64,000 nucleotides of DNA from Bacteroidota bacterium (GTDB taxonomy: Bacteria > Bacteroidota > Bacteroidia > Chitinophagales > Chitinophagaceae): contig JACPEA010000013.1 of the NCBI GenBank assembly GCA_016183765.1, positions 496,001-560,000 of the forward strand. The letters are read 5' to 3'. The position numbers and the translations under genes were made by a program. Every line of letters starts with the position of its first letter. The stretch's first letter is position 1. The notes under the pieces were generated by a model, which saw only the letters and a program-made list of their open reading frames with translations, was not told the DNA's origin and did not search any database. Shown piece by piece: positions 16,716 to 26,028 of this stretch.

Positions 16716-18490
16716 ACGAAGCAGTTTTGAGCATATACCAGCAAAGGGCTGGCGAATTCCGTTTACAGAAAGAGACATTTAATCGCCGGCTCTTGTTGAA
16801 TAGTTTGTTACGGTTGGTGTTTTTTATTCTGTCCGCATGGTTTCTGTATGCCGCATTCCGCGAACGATTCTCGGGCAATGCGTTGTTGTATTCCATTATC
16901 GGTTTTATTATTTTCCTGTATTGGGTTTCGCGGGCCGGGATCTTGAAACAGAAGATCGGTTTTGCAGAGAAGCTGATCCTGATCAATGAAAATGAGATCA
17001 CCGTACTGAAAGGAGGGACCTCCTGTTTCGAAGATGGTGAAAACACAAAGTCAGTACCTGGATTCGCGACAGATCTGAATGTGTTGGGCAAACATTCCCT
17101 GTATCATCAACTGAACAGGACCGGCAGTATCTCCGGCAAAAAACAGCTGGCCAAATCGATTACGGAGCCCCTGCTGGATCCGCAGCAGATCATCGATTAT
17201 CAGGCTTGTGTAAAAGAACTGTCCGGCAAGACCGCATTCCGACAAAATCTGCAGGCACATACTTTGCTACTGAAGGAAGAGACCAGCTTGTCGCAAATGA
17301 TCACCGGTTTACCGGATGGAGCGGGCTCAGGCCTGGAAAAATCTCCCTGGAAACAATTGGCCTGGATATGGCCTATTACCGGCGTGTTGATCATTACTTA
17401 CGCGGTCTGGATCCATGCATATGCTTATATATTGATCTTCACCTTACTGGGTTTGCTGGTGTTGTCTCCGGCACTCAGGCAGGTATCTCAATTGTACCAT
17501 CATATTTCCAGAAAGGGTTATCTCTTTACGCAATATGCCGCCTGTTTTCAGTTGATCTGCGAGCAAGAGATACTGCATCCTGCACTGCGGGAGAAACAGC
17601 AACAGATTGCAGAAGCCGCGGAAGCATTCCGGAAATTATCGCGCCTGATGGGTGTATTTGATCTGCGGTTAAGTCTGCTTGGTTTTTTTGTAAACGGGTT
17701 GTTCTTATCTGATCTGCTCTGCGCCCGGGCTTACCTGCAATGGAACCGTAAATACCAGCCTCTGTTTGACAAATGGTTTGATACCCTGGGCGAGATTGAA
17801 ATGCTGAATTCGCTGGCCTGTTTTCACCAGAATCATCCCGGTTTTATTTTTCCTGAGGTAGCTGATGGTGCTCCCGCGATCAATGCTACCGGCCTGGGAC
17901 ATCCCCTGATGGATGCGAGAAAAGCTGTAACGAACGATTTTTCGATCGGAACAGTCGCTAGGCTGCATTTGGTCACCGGCTCCAATATGTCCGGGAAAAG
18001 TACCTTTCTGCGGTCTGTGGGGTTAAATATGCTGCTGGCACAGATGGGTGCGCCGGTATTCGCTGTAAAGTTTACGTTTAGTCCGGTCCGGCTACTCACT
18101 TCTTTTCATCACATTGATTCGCTGGAAGAAAGCACTTCTTATTTCTACGCCGAATTAAAATGTCTGCAATCCATCATCCATGCATTGGATGAACAGGCAC
18201 CTGCATTGGTATTACTGGATGAAGTGATGCGGGGCACCAATTCGGCCGATAAGCACGATGGCACTGCCTTGCTTATTAAGAAACTGTTACAGAAAAACTG
18301 TTTGACCCTGATCGCTACACACGATACAGAGCTGGGTATACTGGCTGAGCAATATCCCGGGCTGGTGGAGAACTATTGTTTTGAGAGTGAGGTAACAGCA
18401 ACAGGCCTGCATTTCGATTTCACCAGGAAAGCGGGGATAGCCCAAAGCAGGAATGCCACCTACCTGATGAAACAGATGGGCATCGTTTAA
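16712..18490 (+). CDS. Membrane-anchored MutS-like ATPase
   Basis: This 592-aa protein carries only the MutS core and ATPase portions. The N-terminal 250 residues hold four probable membrane helices in two pairs (about 28-52, 56-75, 209-230, 232-250). The C-terminal third has the MutS ATPase: Walker A VTGSNMSGKSTFLRS (about 420-434), LEESTSYFYAEL, Walker B LVLLDEVMRGTNS and the signature loop ending ATHDTELG. The mismatch-recognition domain is absent, so classical mismatch repair is unlikely. Such proteins are widespread in Bacteroidota without an assigned role. It overlaps galK by 4 bases and converges on the next gene with a 3-base gap. Confidence 0.88.
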   Translation: MNEAVLSIYQQRAGEFRLQKETFNRRLLLNSLLRLVFFILSAWFLYAAFRERFSGNALLYSIIGFIIFLYWVSRAGILKQKIGFAEKLILINENEITVLKGGTSCFEDGENTKSVPGFATDLNVLGKHSLYHQLNRTGSISGKKQLAKSITEPLLDPQQIIDYQACVKELSGKTAFRQNLQAHTLLLKEETSLSQMITGLPDGAGSGLEKSPWKQLAWIWPITGVLIITYAVWIHAYAYILIFTLLGLLVLSPALRQVSQLYHHISRKGYLFTQYAACFQLICEQEILHPALREKQQQIAEAAEAFRKLSRLMGVFDLRLSLLGFFVNGLFLSDLLCARAYLQWNRKYQPLFDKWFDTLGEIEMLNSLACFHQNHPGFIFPEVADGAPAINATGLGHPLMDARKAVTNDFSIGTVARLHLVTGSNMSGKSTFLRSVGLNMLLAQMGAPVFAVKFTFSPVRLLTSFHHIDSLEESTSYFYAELKCLQSIIHALDEQAPALVLLDEVMRGTNSADKHDGTALLIKKLLQKNCLTLIATHDTELGILAEQYPGLVENYCFESEVTATGLHFDFTRKAGIAQSRNATYLMKQMGIV

Positions 18491-18493
18491 ACA

Positions 18494-20905
18494 TTACTCG
18501 ATCAGTTTTACCACCCTCGTCATCTTGCCATCTGTATTTACTCCCTCCAGAACAAGCAGGAATTTTTTGGTTATATCATTGTTGTAAAACTGGATGCGTA
18601 CCCTTGGATTTTTTTTGTTGGTGATCAGGTAGGGATTCCAGTAAATAGTGGTTCGGTTGTCGGTCTCAAAATTGTCACTGGCTTTCTCGTAAGAAGGGTT
18701 AAAGAATTCCTTGAACCGGGAATAACCACCCAGGATGGTATTTTCAAGTCCTTTACTGTTGGGGTTGTTTCCCCTGGTATCAGCGCCTTTCCTGGTATAA
18801 ATGGCAATCGCACCACCGCTGCCACCACCCGTAGCGCCAAAGAAAGGAGGACGGAACACCTTCACCATGGCAATATCCCTCACATTTATCGTCTGTACCA
18901 TATCGATACTTGCCGGAGTCTCGTTCATGAATAAACTCGGAACCGCACCACGCCAGCTGAGACTTGCACCGGTACCGGTACCGGTGATCATTAAGCCGGC
19001 CACTTTGCCCTGCAGGTAAGACAATATATCAATAGCGGCATTGGCAGAAGGATCGTCTATCATGTCAAATGAATAGGCATCACCGCCAGAGAACATACCC
19101 CGGGCATATTTCTCGTCAAGCTGCTGTTCTTTTGTCTTGGCACGGGCTTTCACAATTACTTCCTGCAGTGTGGTAGAAGCCATCCGCTTCTTTAATAGCT
19201 CCTGCTCATTCAGGAAATAGTTCATTCTTGCTTTAGCGATGCTGTCGCTATAACGTAAAGGACGGTAGGTGTCTCTGAACTGTATTTTCTTGGGGGTTTG
19301 CCGTAAAAGACCATTCTCAAATTTCACTTGTGTCAGGTCGGTCAGTTTATCATTGCCGTTAAAGCTGTAAAAGATGCGGGCCGTATCATAGAAGAAGGCA
19401 CCCTTCTGTTCAAAATTACCTTCTTTGTCTACCGGCAGGAACACAAAATTCCGGCTGCTGTCTTTACCGGCAATGATCAGGTTCAGTAATAGCGGTTTGC
19501 TGCTCAGAATGTTTTTGTCTGCAAATACCTTACCCGTGATCTTCATAAAATCTGTTTCAGCGGGGTATTGCAGGGTAGGAGTAATGCCTGCTTTGATCTT
19601 ATCCCAGTCAAATCTCCGCCAGCCATTGGTAAGCATTACCAGGTCGAGGTTGGCAGTTACGGTATCTGCATCACTGCTGAGATAATACCCCGGGTTGTGT
19701 ATCTTCCCCCTGATCTCGCTGCTCAGCAGGATATCTGAAAAAATACTCCTTTCATCGGGCTCGCTAATACTGGCATCCGTAATGGAGACAGACATATTGG
19801 TGGTAGCCGTATCCGATACAGAGATCTCATATACATTTTTCCCTCTTTTATCGAGGCTTACCAGTGCAGGATTCAGTTTGGTGTTGAACTCGTGTAAACG
19901 GTTATTCACAAAAATGATCCTTTCGGCAATGGGCAGCCAGTCTGATGTAAAGAGGGTGAACTGCAGGATGCCTGTCGGTAATTCATCGATCGGCACTTCT
20001 GCATGCAGCAACAGTTTTTCTGAAGCGTTCAGGTTAACCTTATAATACAGAACCTGGTTCATGTGTACCAGCAGGTTCATCTTCCTGAAATTATCCGGAA
20101 CGTCCTGGGTACGTTCTACCTGTACCAGGGCTTTTTCATTGGTGGTTTTGATGCTGATACGGGCTCCCTGTGTTTTGCTGACTGCGATGGGGGTTGTGCC
20201 TGTTTTGCCATTTTCATCGGTCCAGTTCAGTTTATAATCCTCCTGCGGATTGGGCAATAACCAGAAACTGCCCATACCATCGCGTTTTGTTCTAAGCGTA
20301 TCCAGTATCTTGTTCTTATCATTTACCAGGAACCCCTTGATAAACACTGGCGAGCCAAACTGGTTGGTGGCTTTGAAAGCGATCCGGGTGGTGAGTCCGC
20401 CCACGAGTGTGCCCCCTTCGGGGAAGGTCTCTACCCTTGTTTTAAAAATAATGGGTTGCTTTTTTTGGGGATTGGCTGTACCGGTATTGATGGCGATATC
20501 TTTCTCATAACGGAAGGCGGCGTCATCATTCAGCATCCATCGGGTAAAGGCTTTTACATGAATGAAATTACCGGTATAATCAGCCGGAAGTTCAAAAGAA
20601 CCTTTTGCGGTGGACTGGTACAATGGCGCTACCGTCTGCTTGAGCATTCTGCCGGTGGTATCATACCATTCCAGGTAAACATTCCTGCTAAGACCACTCA
20701 GCTCCGTGCCACTTAACAGGTATACTTTATAGAAGATGGTCTCTTCCTTATTGTACAGGCTCTTGTCAAAGTGGATATGCATTTTCTCGGTTGGGTACTG
20801 CTCGGCATATACGGCCATCATTGAGTCTACCTGCTGGGCCTGGCTTTTTTGCACCAGCAGAAAAGAAAAAGCCATTACGAGCAAAGCTGAAGAAAGTAGT
20901 TTCAT
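18494..20905 (-). CDS. Secreted MG2-like protein ending in a TonB-receptor plug domain
   Basis: This 803-aa protein starts with a signal peptide (cleavage near QAQQ, about residue 24). A beta-rich region (about 30-260) follows, with EKMHIHFDKSLYNKEETIFY, the usual start of MG2 macroglobulin-like domains in Bacteroidota. Near the C-terminus (about 640-715) is a receptor plug segment: SANAAIDILSYLQGKVAGLM, a SLSWRGAVPSLFMN stretch and GATGGGSGGAIAIYTRKG. Only about 90 residues follow, far too few for an outer-membrane barrel. It may be an outer-membrane-associated partner protein. No TonB box or enzyme motif was identified. Confidence 0.82.
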   Translation of the reverse strand: MKLLSSALLVMAFSFLLVQKSQAQQVDSMMAVYAEQYPTEKMHIHFDKSLYNKEETIFYKVYLLSGTELSGLSRNVYLEWYDTTGRMLKQTVAPLYQSTAKGSFELPADYTGNFIHVKAFTRWMLNDDAAFRYEKDIAINTGTANPQKKQPIIFKTRVETFPEGGTLVGGLTTRIAFKATNQFGSPVFIKGFLVNDKNKILDTLRTKRDGMGSFWLLPNPQEDYKLNWTDENGKTGTTPIAVSKTQGARISIKTTNEKALVQVERTQDVPDNFRKMNLLVHMNQVLYYKVNLNASEKLLLHAEVPIDELPTGILQFTLFTSDWLPIAERIIFVNNRLHEFNTKLNPALVSLDKRGKNVYEISVSDTATTNMSVSITDASISEPDERSIFSDILLSSEIRGKIHNPGYYLSSDADTVTANLDLVMLTNGWRRFDWDKIKAGITPTLQYPAETDFMKITGKVFADKNILSSKPLLLNLIIAGKDSSRNFVFLPVDKEGNFEQKGAFFYDTARIFYSFNGNDKLTDLTQVKFENGLLRQTPKKIQFRDTYRPLRYSDSIAKARMNYFLNEQELLKKRMASTTLQEVIVKARAKTKEQQLDEKYARGMFSGGDAYSFDMIDDPSANAAIDILSYLQGKVAGLMITGTGTGASLSWRGAVPSLFMNETPASIDMVQTINVRDIAMVKVFRPPFFGATGGGSGGAIAIYTRKGADTRGNNPNSKGLENTILGGYSRFKEFFNPSYEKASDNFETDNRTTIYWNPYLITNKKNPRVRIQFYNNDITKKFLLVLEGVNTDGKMTRVVKLIE

Positions 20906-21062
20906 CCCGGTAAAATTGTCTTACAAAATAAATCCAATGTACAAAGAACCGGTTTATTTTCTGATGCACGACTGCTTTTATTAAGAGGGCAACGCTGTTA
21001 ACTTGCTATTAACAAGTCAGTTGTACTGTTTGTGGTCCCTCTCTTTGGCCCTGCCCGCGGGG

Positions 21063-21090
21063 TTGGTAAAAAAGCAGTAAATTACCTTTC
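21063..21090 (+). promoter_or_regulatory. Possible promoter of the SDR gene
   Basis: TTG at 21063 and TACCTTTC at 21083-21090 resemble the Bacteroidota -33 and -7 elements, with a short 17-base gap and one -7 mismatch. The ATG follows at 21110. Confidence 0.25.
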
Positions 21091-21109
21091 CTTCACCATT
21101 GTATCATTT

Positions 21110-21799
21110 ATGAAAACTGTCATCATCACCGGAGCCAATGGCAACCTGGGTACGGCCGTAACCAGGCATTTTATCAGTAAAGGATACCAGGTGATAGCCA
21201 CTGTGATTCACGAAACTGTGAAAGCAGGTATGCCATCTGATCCGCGGCTTGATATTCAAGTGGTGGATCTATCCAATGAGCAGGAAGCAGAGGTTTTTAT
21301 TGGCCGTTCCATCGAACAACATGGTAGCATTGACGCCGCGCTGATGCTTGTAGGTGGTTTTGCCATGGGTACGATTGCTACCACTTCAACTGCAGCTATC
21401 GACCAGCAGGTATCGTTGAATTTTAAAACCGCCTATCAGGTGGCCAGGCCGCTATTTAAACATATGTTGGAAAAAGGTAATGGCCGGCTGGTCTTTATCG
21501 GGGCCAGGCCTGCACTGGAAGCGGCATCGGGAAAAAACCTGTTGGCCTATGGACTCAGTAAATCGCTCCTGTTCAAACTGGCAGAATACCTGAATGAGGA
21601 AGCAAAGGGCCAAAATGTGACCGCAACGGTGGTGGCACCATCTACCCTGGACACGCCTTTGAACAGGAAGTCAATGCCGGAAGTGGATCCGGATACCTGG
21701 GTAAAACCGGAAGCATTGGCCGGTATACTGGAATTCATCGTGTCGGAAGCAGGTGCTCCTTTGCGTGAGTCGGTTTATAAAGTATATAATAACGCCTAA
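21110..21799 (+). CDS. Short-chain dehydrogenase/reductase
   Basis: This 229-aa classical SDR has the cofactor loop TGANGNLG (residues about 6-13), a strand ending LMLVGGFAMG where the family usually has NNAG, and the catalytic YGLSK (Tyr-x-x-x-Lys, about 148-152) preceded by LVFIGARPAL. The ATG at 21110 places the Rossmann strand MKTVIIT at the N-terminus as expected. The open frame extends to 21032, but that part translates promoter-like sequence. The substrate is unknown. The DinB-like gene starts 11 bases after its stop, so they likely share a transcript. Confidence 0.9.
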   Translation: MKTVIITGANGNLGTAVTRHFISKGYQVIATVIHETVKAGMPSDPRLDIQVVDLSNEQEAEVFIGRSIEQHGSIDAALMLVGGFAMGTIATTSTAAIDQQVSLNFKTAYQVARPLFKHMLEKGNGRLVFIGARPALEAASGKNLLAYGLSKSLLFKLAEYLNEEAKGQNVTATVVAPSTLDTPLNRKSMPEVDPDTWVKPEALAGILEFIVSEAGAPLRESVYKVYNNA

Positions 21800-21809
21800 C
21801 ATTCCACCC

Positions 21810-22259
21810 ATGTTAACCGAAAACCTTGCTACACTATTTGAGCGGGATATCCTGAAGCTGAAAGCCGAGATCAGTTTGTATACGGATGAGGCACTGTTAT
21901 GGGAAACCTTGCCGGGTACCAGTAATTCAGGTGGAAACCTGTGCCTGCACTTGTTAGGAAATCTGCAGTATTATATAGGTGCTGTTTTGGGTGGCAGCCG
22001 GTATGTACGCAACCGGCCGGAAGAGTTCAACAGTAAAAATCTTCCCCTGGTTGATATACGACAACAACTGGACCAGGTGGCGGTACTTATTCCGAAGACC
22101 CTGCGTTCTTTATCGGCCGAAACACTGGAAACGGAATATCCCGAAAAAGTGTTCGACTATCCCATGACCACACAATATTTTATGATACATCTGCTGGCGC
22201 ATTTTGATTATCATCTGGGACAGATCAATTATCATCGCAGACTGGTAAGTAATAGTTGA
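21810..22259 (+). CDS. DinB-like four-helix metal-binding protein
   Basis: This 149-aa protein has the DinB/DUF1572 helical-bundle pattern. Three histidines that would bind a divalent metal are in place: LCLHLLGNLQYYI in the second helix (about residue 48) and HLLAHFDYHLGQINYHRRL in the last helix. Related enzymes use such a site for thiol transfer; the role here is unknown. The start at 21810 (MLTENLATLFERD) is preferred over an upstream in-frame ATG that lies inside the SDR gene. Confidence 0.82.
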   Translation: MLTENLATLFERDILKLKAEISLYTDEALLWETLPGTSNSGGNLCLHLLGNLQYYIGAVLGGSRYVRNRPEEFNSKNLPLVDIRQQLDQVAVLIPKTLRSLSAETLETEYPEKVFDYPMTTQYFMIHLLAHFDYHLGQINYHRRLVSNS

Positions 22260-22303
22260 TACCACACTATTTGCCGGTCATCAATGGGGAGATATCTATA
22301 CTT

Positions 22304-22891
22304 TTATAAATGCTCCAATATCGCTTTTACGGAAGAACGTTTTTTGTAGTCTGTATCGAAAAACCGGTAGATGATCTTACCTTCTGTATTGATAACATAC
22401 ACAGCCGGCACCGGTAAATTAGCCCCATTCTTTTCGCCATTGGCTACTGTAAAATTGATACCGTATTTTTTATAGGTCTCAATAGTGGGTTCGTCTACAG
22501 AAAATGCCACATCATATTTTTTCATGATCTCCAGACCTGCATCGTGCAGGATGGAATAACTGGCTTTGGTTTTGCGGATGGTTGTTACAATATTCTCTGT
22601 TTTTTCCGGTGTAATAGCCAGCACACGCGCATTTTTTGCCCGGATCAGGGGAAGGGAATCTTCCAGTTGCTGCAGGGACCGGTTACAATACGGGCACCAT
22701 TGGCCACGGTAAAATACAAGTACCACTGCTCCTTTTTTCAACTCCTGTTTCAGCGAGATCTTTTTGCCGGCCTGGTCCTGAGCGCTGAATTCAGGAGCGA
22801 TAGTGTTCAAAGCCAGGCCTTTGGGCGTGTGTTGGGCCAGTAAAGTGATGGATAGTAAAGAAGCGAACAGAAAAAAACTGATTTGTTTCAT
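22304..22891 (-). CDS. Secreted peroxiredoxin-like (AhpC/TSA) protein
   Basis: This 195-aa thioredoxin-fold protein has a signal peptide (to about residue 19, LLAQ) and an AhpC/TSA domain (about 25-180). The redox motif is in VLVFYRGQWCPYCNRSLQQL (about 55-74), a CxxC where many peroxiredoxins have TxxC. KKISLKQELKKGAVVLVF precedes it, and PAVYVINTEGKIIYRFFD is the typical late strand. It likely acts as a periplasmic thiol peroxidase or disulfide reductase. It converges with the DinB gene and is transcribed away from the complex I operon. Confidence 0.87.
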   Translation of the reverse strand: MKQISFFLFASLLSITLLAQHTPKGLALNTIAPEFSAQDQAGKKISLKQELKKGAVVLVFYRGQWCPYCNRSLQQLEDSLPLIRAKNARVLAITPEKTENIVTTIRKTKASYSILHDAGLEIMKKYDVAFSVDEPTIETYKKYGINFTVANGEKNGANLPVPAVYVINTEGKIIYRFFDTDYKKRSSVKAILEHL

Positions 22892-23401
22892 AATGCTGGT
22901 TTTAGTACTGCCATAAATGACGCAGGAAGTCAGGCCGCCTTACAATTATTTTCAACAAACGGGTGTTACCTGGAACAGGTGGTACCATGCTTCCCATAAT
23001 AAAGGAAGACCTATAACAGCATCCCGAAATACATGGGTTATTGGTACGGAGTTTGTAGCGGTATCCCTGGTTGTACGTAGTGGCTGGTGTTGTTTTCAGA
23101 ATCCGTTTTTTTTTCTAAAAAACAATCCCTGTATGGATCGGTTGCTGATGGAGGAGCTGCCATACAATGGCCGGAAAAAGCAGTTGAGAGCGGTTGAACG
23201 GAAAGGTGCAAAAAATATAGAAGAGTAAAAAAAGTTGCTAAAACTGATTTATGTCATTTGTTGACATCCGCGGATTTCCGATGATTTTTCACTATTTCAG
23301 CTTTTTTTAAAATTAGTCCTGCAATTCTTCGTACACTTAATTTTTTTCATTTGGAATTCCGTAATTTGGATGTGGGTATAAAATTGTAACCCGTTCAAAA
23401 T
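22892..23401. other. 510-base spacer upstream of the complex I operon
   Basis: It contains the leaders of two divergent transcripts. A 103-codon frame (22917-23228) exists but matches no family I know. A small perfect hairpin, ATGTCA-TTTGT-TGACAT, is at 23251-23267 and could be an operator. TAAAATTG at 23379-23386 resembles a -7 box before nuoA, without a well-spaced -33. Nothing else was recognised. Confidence 0.5.
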
Positions 23402-23752
23402 ATGGGAGCCATTTCATTGATTGCATTAGGCCTGGCAGCCATTCTTTTTTCGGCTGGCGGGATCCTGGTTGGAAAGATTCTTTTAAAGAAAAGTCATAAC
23501 CCCCAGAAAGGCCAGCCATACGAAAGTGGAATCCCTACCCAAACCTCTCCCTGGCACCAGTTCCATGTTGGATATTACCTGTTTGCCCTTCTGTTTCTCA
23601 TTTTTGATGTGGAATTGGTATTTATGTATCCCTGGGCCGTAGTTGTTAAAAAGGTTGGCCTGCTGGCACTTGCCGAAATTTTCATTTTCATATTTATACT
23701 GTTCATGGGCTTTTTATATGCCCATAAAAAAGGAGCATTGAAATGGAGTTAA
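23402..23752 (+). CDS. nuoA: NADH-quinone oxidoreductase subunit A
   Basis: NuoA is a small three-helix membrane subunit of complex I at the junction with the hydrophilic arm. The 116-aa sequence has helices at about 4-25, 60-82 and 88-109, with the family motifs GQPYESGIP (about 39-47, holding the loop over the quinone site) and [17 protein letters not shown] (about 65-81, with conserved acidic residues). It opens the operon. Its last 10 bases overlap the start of nuoB. Confidence 0.96.
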   Translation: MGAISLIALGLAAILFSAGGILVGKILLKKSHNPQKGQPYESGIPTQTSPWHQFHVGYYLFALLFLIFDVELVFMYPWAVVVKKVGLLALAEIFIFIFILFMGFLYAHKKGALKWS

Positions 23753-24288
23753 CCGAAACCAAACAGGTACAGTCAGATTTCCCGGGTGAGATACATCCTA
23801 CCGCAGGCGGCGGTATCATTGTGAGCAGTTTTGATGGCCTGATCAACTGGGCGCGCTCCAACTCTTTGTGGCCCCTCACTTTCGCCACCAGTTGTTGTGG
23901 CATTGAGATGATGTCCACTGCCTCTGCCAAATACGATTTTTCAAGGTTCGGATTTGAAGTGACCCGCGCTACGCCACGACAGGCCGATGTGATCATTATT
24001 GCCGGCACTATCGTGAATAAAATGGGGCCTGTTTTAAAACGCCTGTACGACCAGATGGCGGATCCCAAATATGTGATTGCCATGGGCGCCTGCGCCATCA
24101 GCGGGGGGCCTTTCTTTTACAACACTTATTCGGTAGTAAAAGGGGCGGACCATATTATTCCGGTAGATGTGTACATACCGGGCTGCCCTCCCAGGCCGGA
24201 AGCGCTGTTACATGCATTGATCAGCCTGCAGGAAAAGATCAAAAGTGGTTTAACCCGCGAACAGATCCGTGAAGGATCCAATGTGTAG
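23743..24288 (+). CDS. nuoB: NADH-quinone oxidoreductase subunit B
   Basis: NuoB carries cluster N2, the last iron-sulfur centre before quinone. The four cysteine ligands are visible: the tandem pair C51-C52 in [12 protein letters not shown]117 in MGACAISGG and C148 in [11 protein letters not shown]. The 181-aa length is normal for the 20-kDa subunit. It overlaps nuoA by 10 bases and is followed by nuoC after 14 bases. Confidence 0.97.
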   Translation: MELTETKQVQSDFPGEIHPTAGGGIIVSSFDGLINWARSNSLWPLTFATSCCGIEMMSTASAKYDFSRFGFEVTRATPRQADVIIIAGTIVNKMGPVLKRLYDQMADPKYVIAMGACAISGGPFFYNTYSVVKGADHIIPVDVYIPGCPPRPEALLHALISLQEKIKSGLTREQIREGSNV

Positions 24289-24302
24289 CATAAAGTAATT
24301 GT

Positions 24303-24755
24303 ATGACGAACGAAGTACTCAAAGAACAGATACTCACTCTCGAACCCACCGCCACTTTTGATGAAACAGGAGAATGGCTGAATGTGCAGGTAGAACCTGC
24401 CCAATGGAAAGAACTGGCAAGAGGACTGCGGAACTCAGCCATGCATTTCGATTACCTGTTCTGTCTTACCTGTGTTGACTGGAAAACACATATGACCATG
24501 GTGTACCATCTTTCCTCCACCTCACACAGGCATAATATCGTTGTAAAAGCAAAAGTTGACAGGAGTCAACCCGAGATAGAGACCGTATGCGATATCTGGC
24601 GCACGGCAGAATTTCATGAAAGAGAAGTGTTTGAATTATTCGGGGTTGTGTTCCTGAGCCATCCCGATCTGCGAAAGCTGATCCTGACAGATGATTTTGA
24701 AGGATACCCTTTGCGCAAGGATTTTGAGGACCCTATTAATATGATAAAACTGTAG
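24303..24755 (+). CDS. nuoC: NADH-quinone oxidoreductase subunit C
   Basis: NuoC is the 30-kDa peripheral-arm subunit that packs against NuoD. The 150-aa protein shows the signature HEREVFELFGVVFLSHPDLR (about residues 102-121) and the terminal DDFEGYPLRKDF. In some bacteria nuoC and nuoD are fused; here they are separate with a 5-base gap. Confidence 0.95.
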   Translation: MTNEVLKEQILTLEPTATFDETGEWLNVQVEPAQWKELARGLRNSAMHFDYLFCLTCVDWKTHMTMVYHLSSTSHRHNIVVKAKVDRSQPEIETVCDIWRTAEFHEREVFELFGVVFLSHPDLRKLILTDDFEGYPLRKDFEDPINMIKL

Positions 24756-24760
24756 CGGGC

Positions 24761-25900
24761 ATGTATACGCAAACCGAGGTGATAAAAGACACTACCACTG
24801 CAAAAGGCGCTGAAAATGAACTGGTGATCAATATGGGACCACAGCACCCGGCCACACATGGCGTGCTGCACCTGGTGGTTACTTTGGATGGAGAAACTGT
24901 GAAGAAGATAGAGCCCCACCTGGGTTATATCCACCGCTCTATCGAAAAAATGACGGAAAGCCTCACCTACCGGCAGTTTACGTATGTGACCAGCCGTATG
25001 GATTATCTCTCTGCCCATATCAATAACCTGGCTTGCGCCATGACGGTTGAAAAAGCCATGCAGATAGAAGTTCCAGAACGTGCCCGGGTGATCAGGGTAT
25101 TGATGAATGAGCTGACCCGTATCGCTTCACACGAATTGTGGATCGGTGCAATGGCCATGGACCTGGGAGCATTCACACCTTTCTTTTATGCCTTCCGCGA
25201 AAGAGAAATGATCACCGAGATCATGGAAGACTCCTGCGGTGCCAGGCTGACCATGAATTATATGGTTCCCGGCGGGGTGATGCATGATATCCATCCGGAT
25301 TTCCAGAAAAAAGTAAAGGCATTCGTACAGCAGTTCAAAGATAAGGTGACAGAATACGAAGACCTGGTGACCAATAATGTGATTTTTCAAAGCCGTACAA
25401 AGGGCGTGGGTTACCTGTCTAAAGAAGATGCGATCTCTTATGGTTGCAGCGGACCTGTGGCCAGGGCCAGCGGGGTAAGCTGTGATATCCGTAAGATCTA
25501 TCCTTATGAAGTATATGATAAAGTGGAGTTTGATGAAGTGCTGGATACTGCCGGCGATTCTTTTGCCCGTTACATTGTTCGCATAAAGGAGATGAACCAG
25601 TCTATCCGCATCATCGAACAACTGATTGATACTATTCCCGAAGGTGATTTCCAGGCCAAAACAAAAGCAGTTCTGAAACCACCGAAAGGTGAATTTTATA
25701 CAAGGGTGGAAACAGCCCGCGGAGAACTGGGCGTATACCTGGTCAGCGAAGGGGGAACCACACCCTATCGCATCAAATACCGGTCTCCGGGATTCTCTAA
25801 CCTCTCTGCGCTGGACCATATGGCCCGGGGCGGCAAGATTGGTGACCTGATGGCAACCATGGGTACGCTGGATCTGGTGATACCGGATATTGACAGGTGA
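24761..25900 (+). CDS. nuoD: NADH-quinone oxidoreductase subunit D
   Basis: NuoD (49-kDa subunit) forms the quinone chamber together with NuoB. The 379-aa protein has NMGPQHPATHGVLHLVVTLDG (about 24-44, including the His of the quinone site), HLGYIHRSIEKMTE, YVTSRMDYLSAH, and the C-terminal APGFSNL-type and ALDHMARGGKIGDLMA stretches. The usual hydrogenase-like cysteines are absent, as expected for complex I rather than an NiFe hydrogenase. The genes nuoE, nuoF and nuoG, which commonly follow, are missing; a 128-base spacer leads to nuoH instead. Confidence 0.97.
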   Translation: MYTQTEVIKDTTTAKGAENELVINMGPQHPATHGVLHLVVTLDGETVKKIEPHLGYIHRSIEKMTESLTYRQFTYVTSRMDYLSAHINNLACAMTVEKAMQIEVPERARVIRVLMNELTRIASHELWIGAMAMDLGAFTPFFYAFREREMITEIMEDSCGARLTMNYMVPGGVMHDIHPDFQKKVKAFVQQFKDKVTEYEDLVTNNVIFQSRTKGVGYLSKEDAISYGCSGPVARASGVSCDIRKIYPYEVYDKVEFDEVLDTAGDSFARYIVRIKEMNQSIRIIEQLIDTIPEGDFQAKTKAVLKPPKGEFYTRVETARGELGVYLVSEGGTTPYRIKYRSPGFSNLSALDHMARGGKIGDLMATMGTLDLVIPDIDR

Positions 25901-26028
25901 GGGGGCAATGGTGAGTAGTGAGTATGGTGGTGGGGGGTAGGCTCATTGTTGGGAGTTTGCAAATTCGTATGCGTATGCAACGAAATAAGATGAATAGAAT
26001 ACTAACTGTTGGGAAATAAAATATACTA
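25901..26028. other. Spacer between nuoD and nuoH where nuoEFG would be expected
   Basis: The first half is unusually G-rich, followed by AT-rich sequence. It holds an 8-base direct repeat TGTTGGGA at 25947-25954 and 26007-26014, and short inverted TTGCA/TGCAA arms around GTATGC repeats (about 25957-25980). No gene fits in it. The repeats could be a scar of gene loss, but they are short enough to be chance. Confidence 0.4.

Noticed and set aside
22917..23228. 103-codon open frame upstream of nuoA
   Set aside because: It has no family resemblance, an unusual Trp/Cys-rich composition and no start signal, and it lies in a divergent leader region. It is kept only as spacer content.
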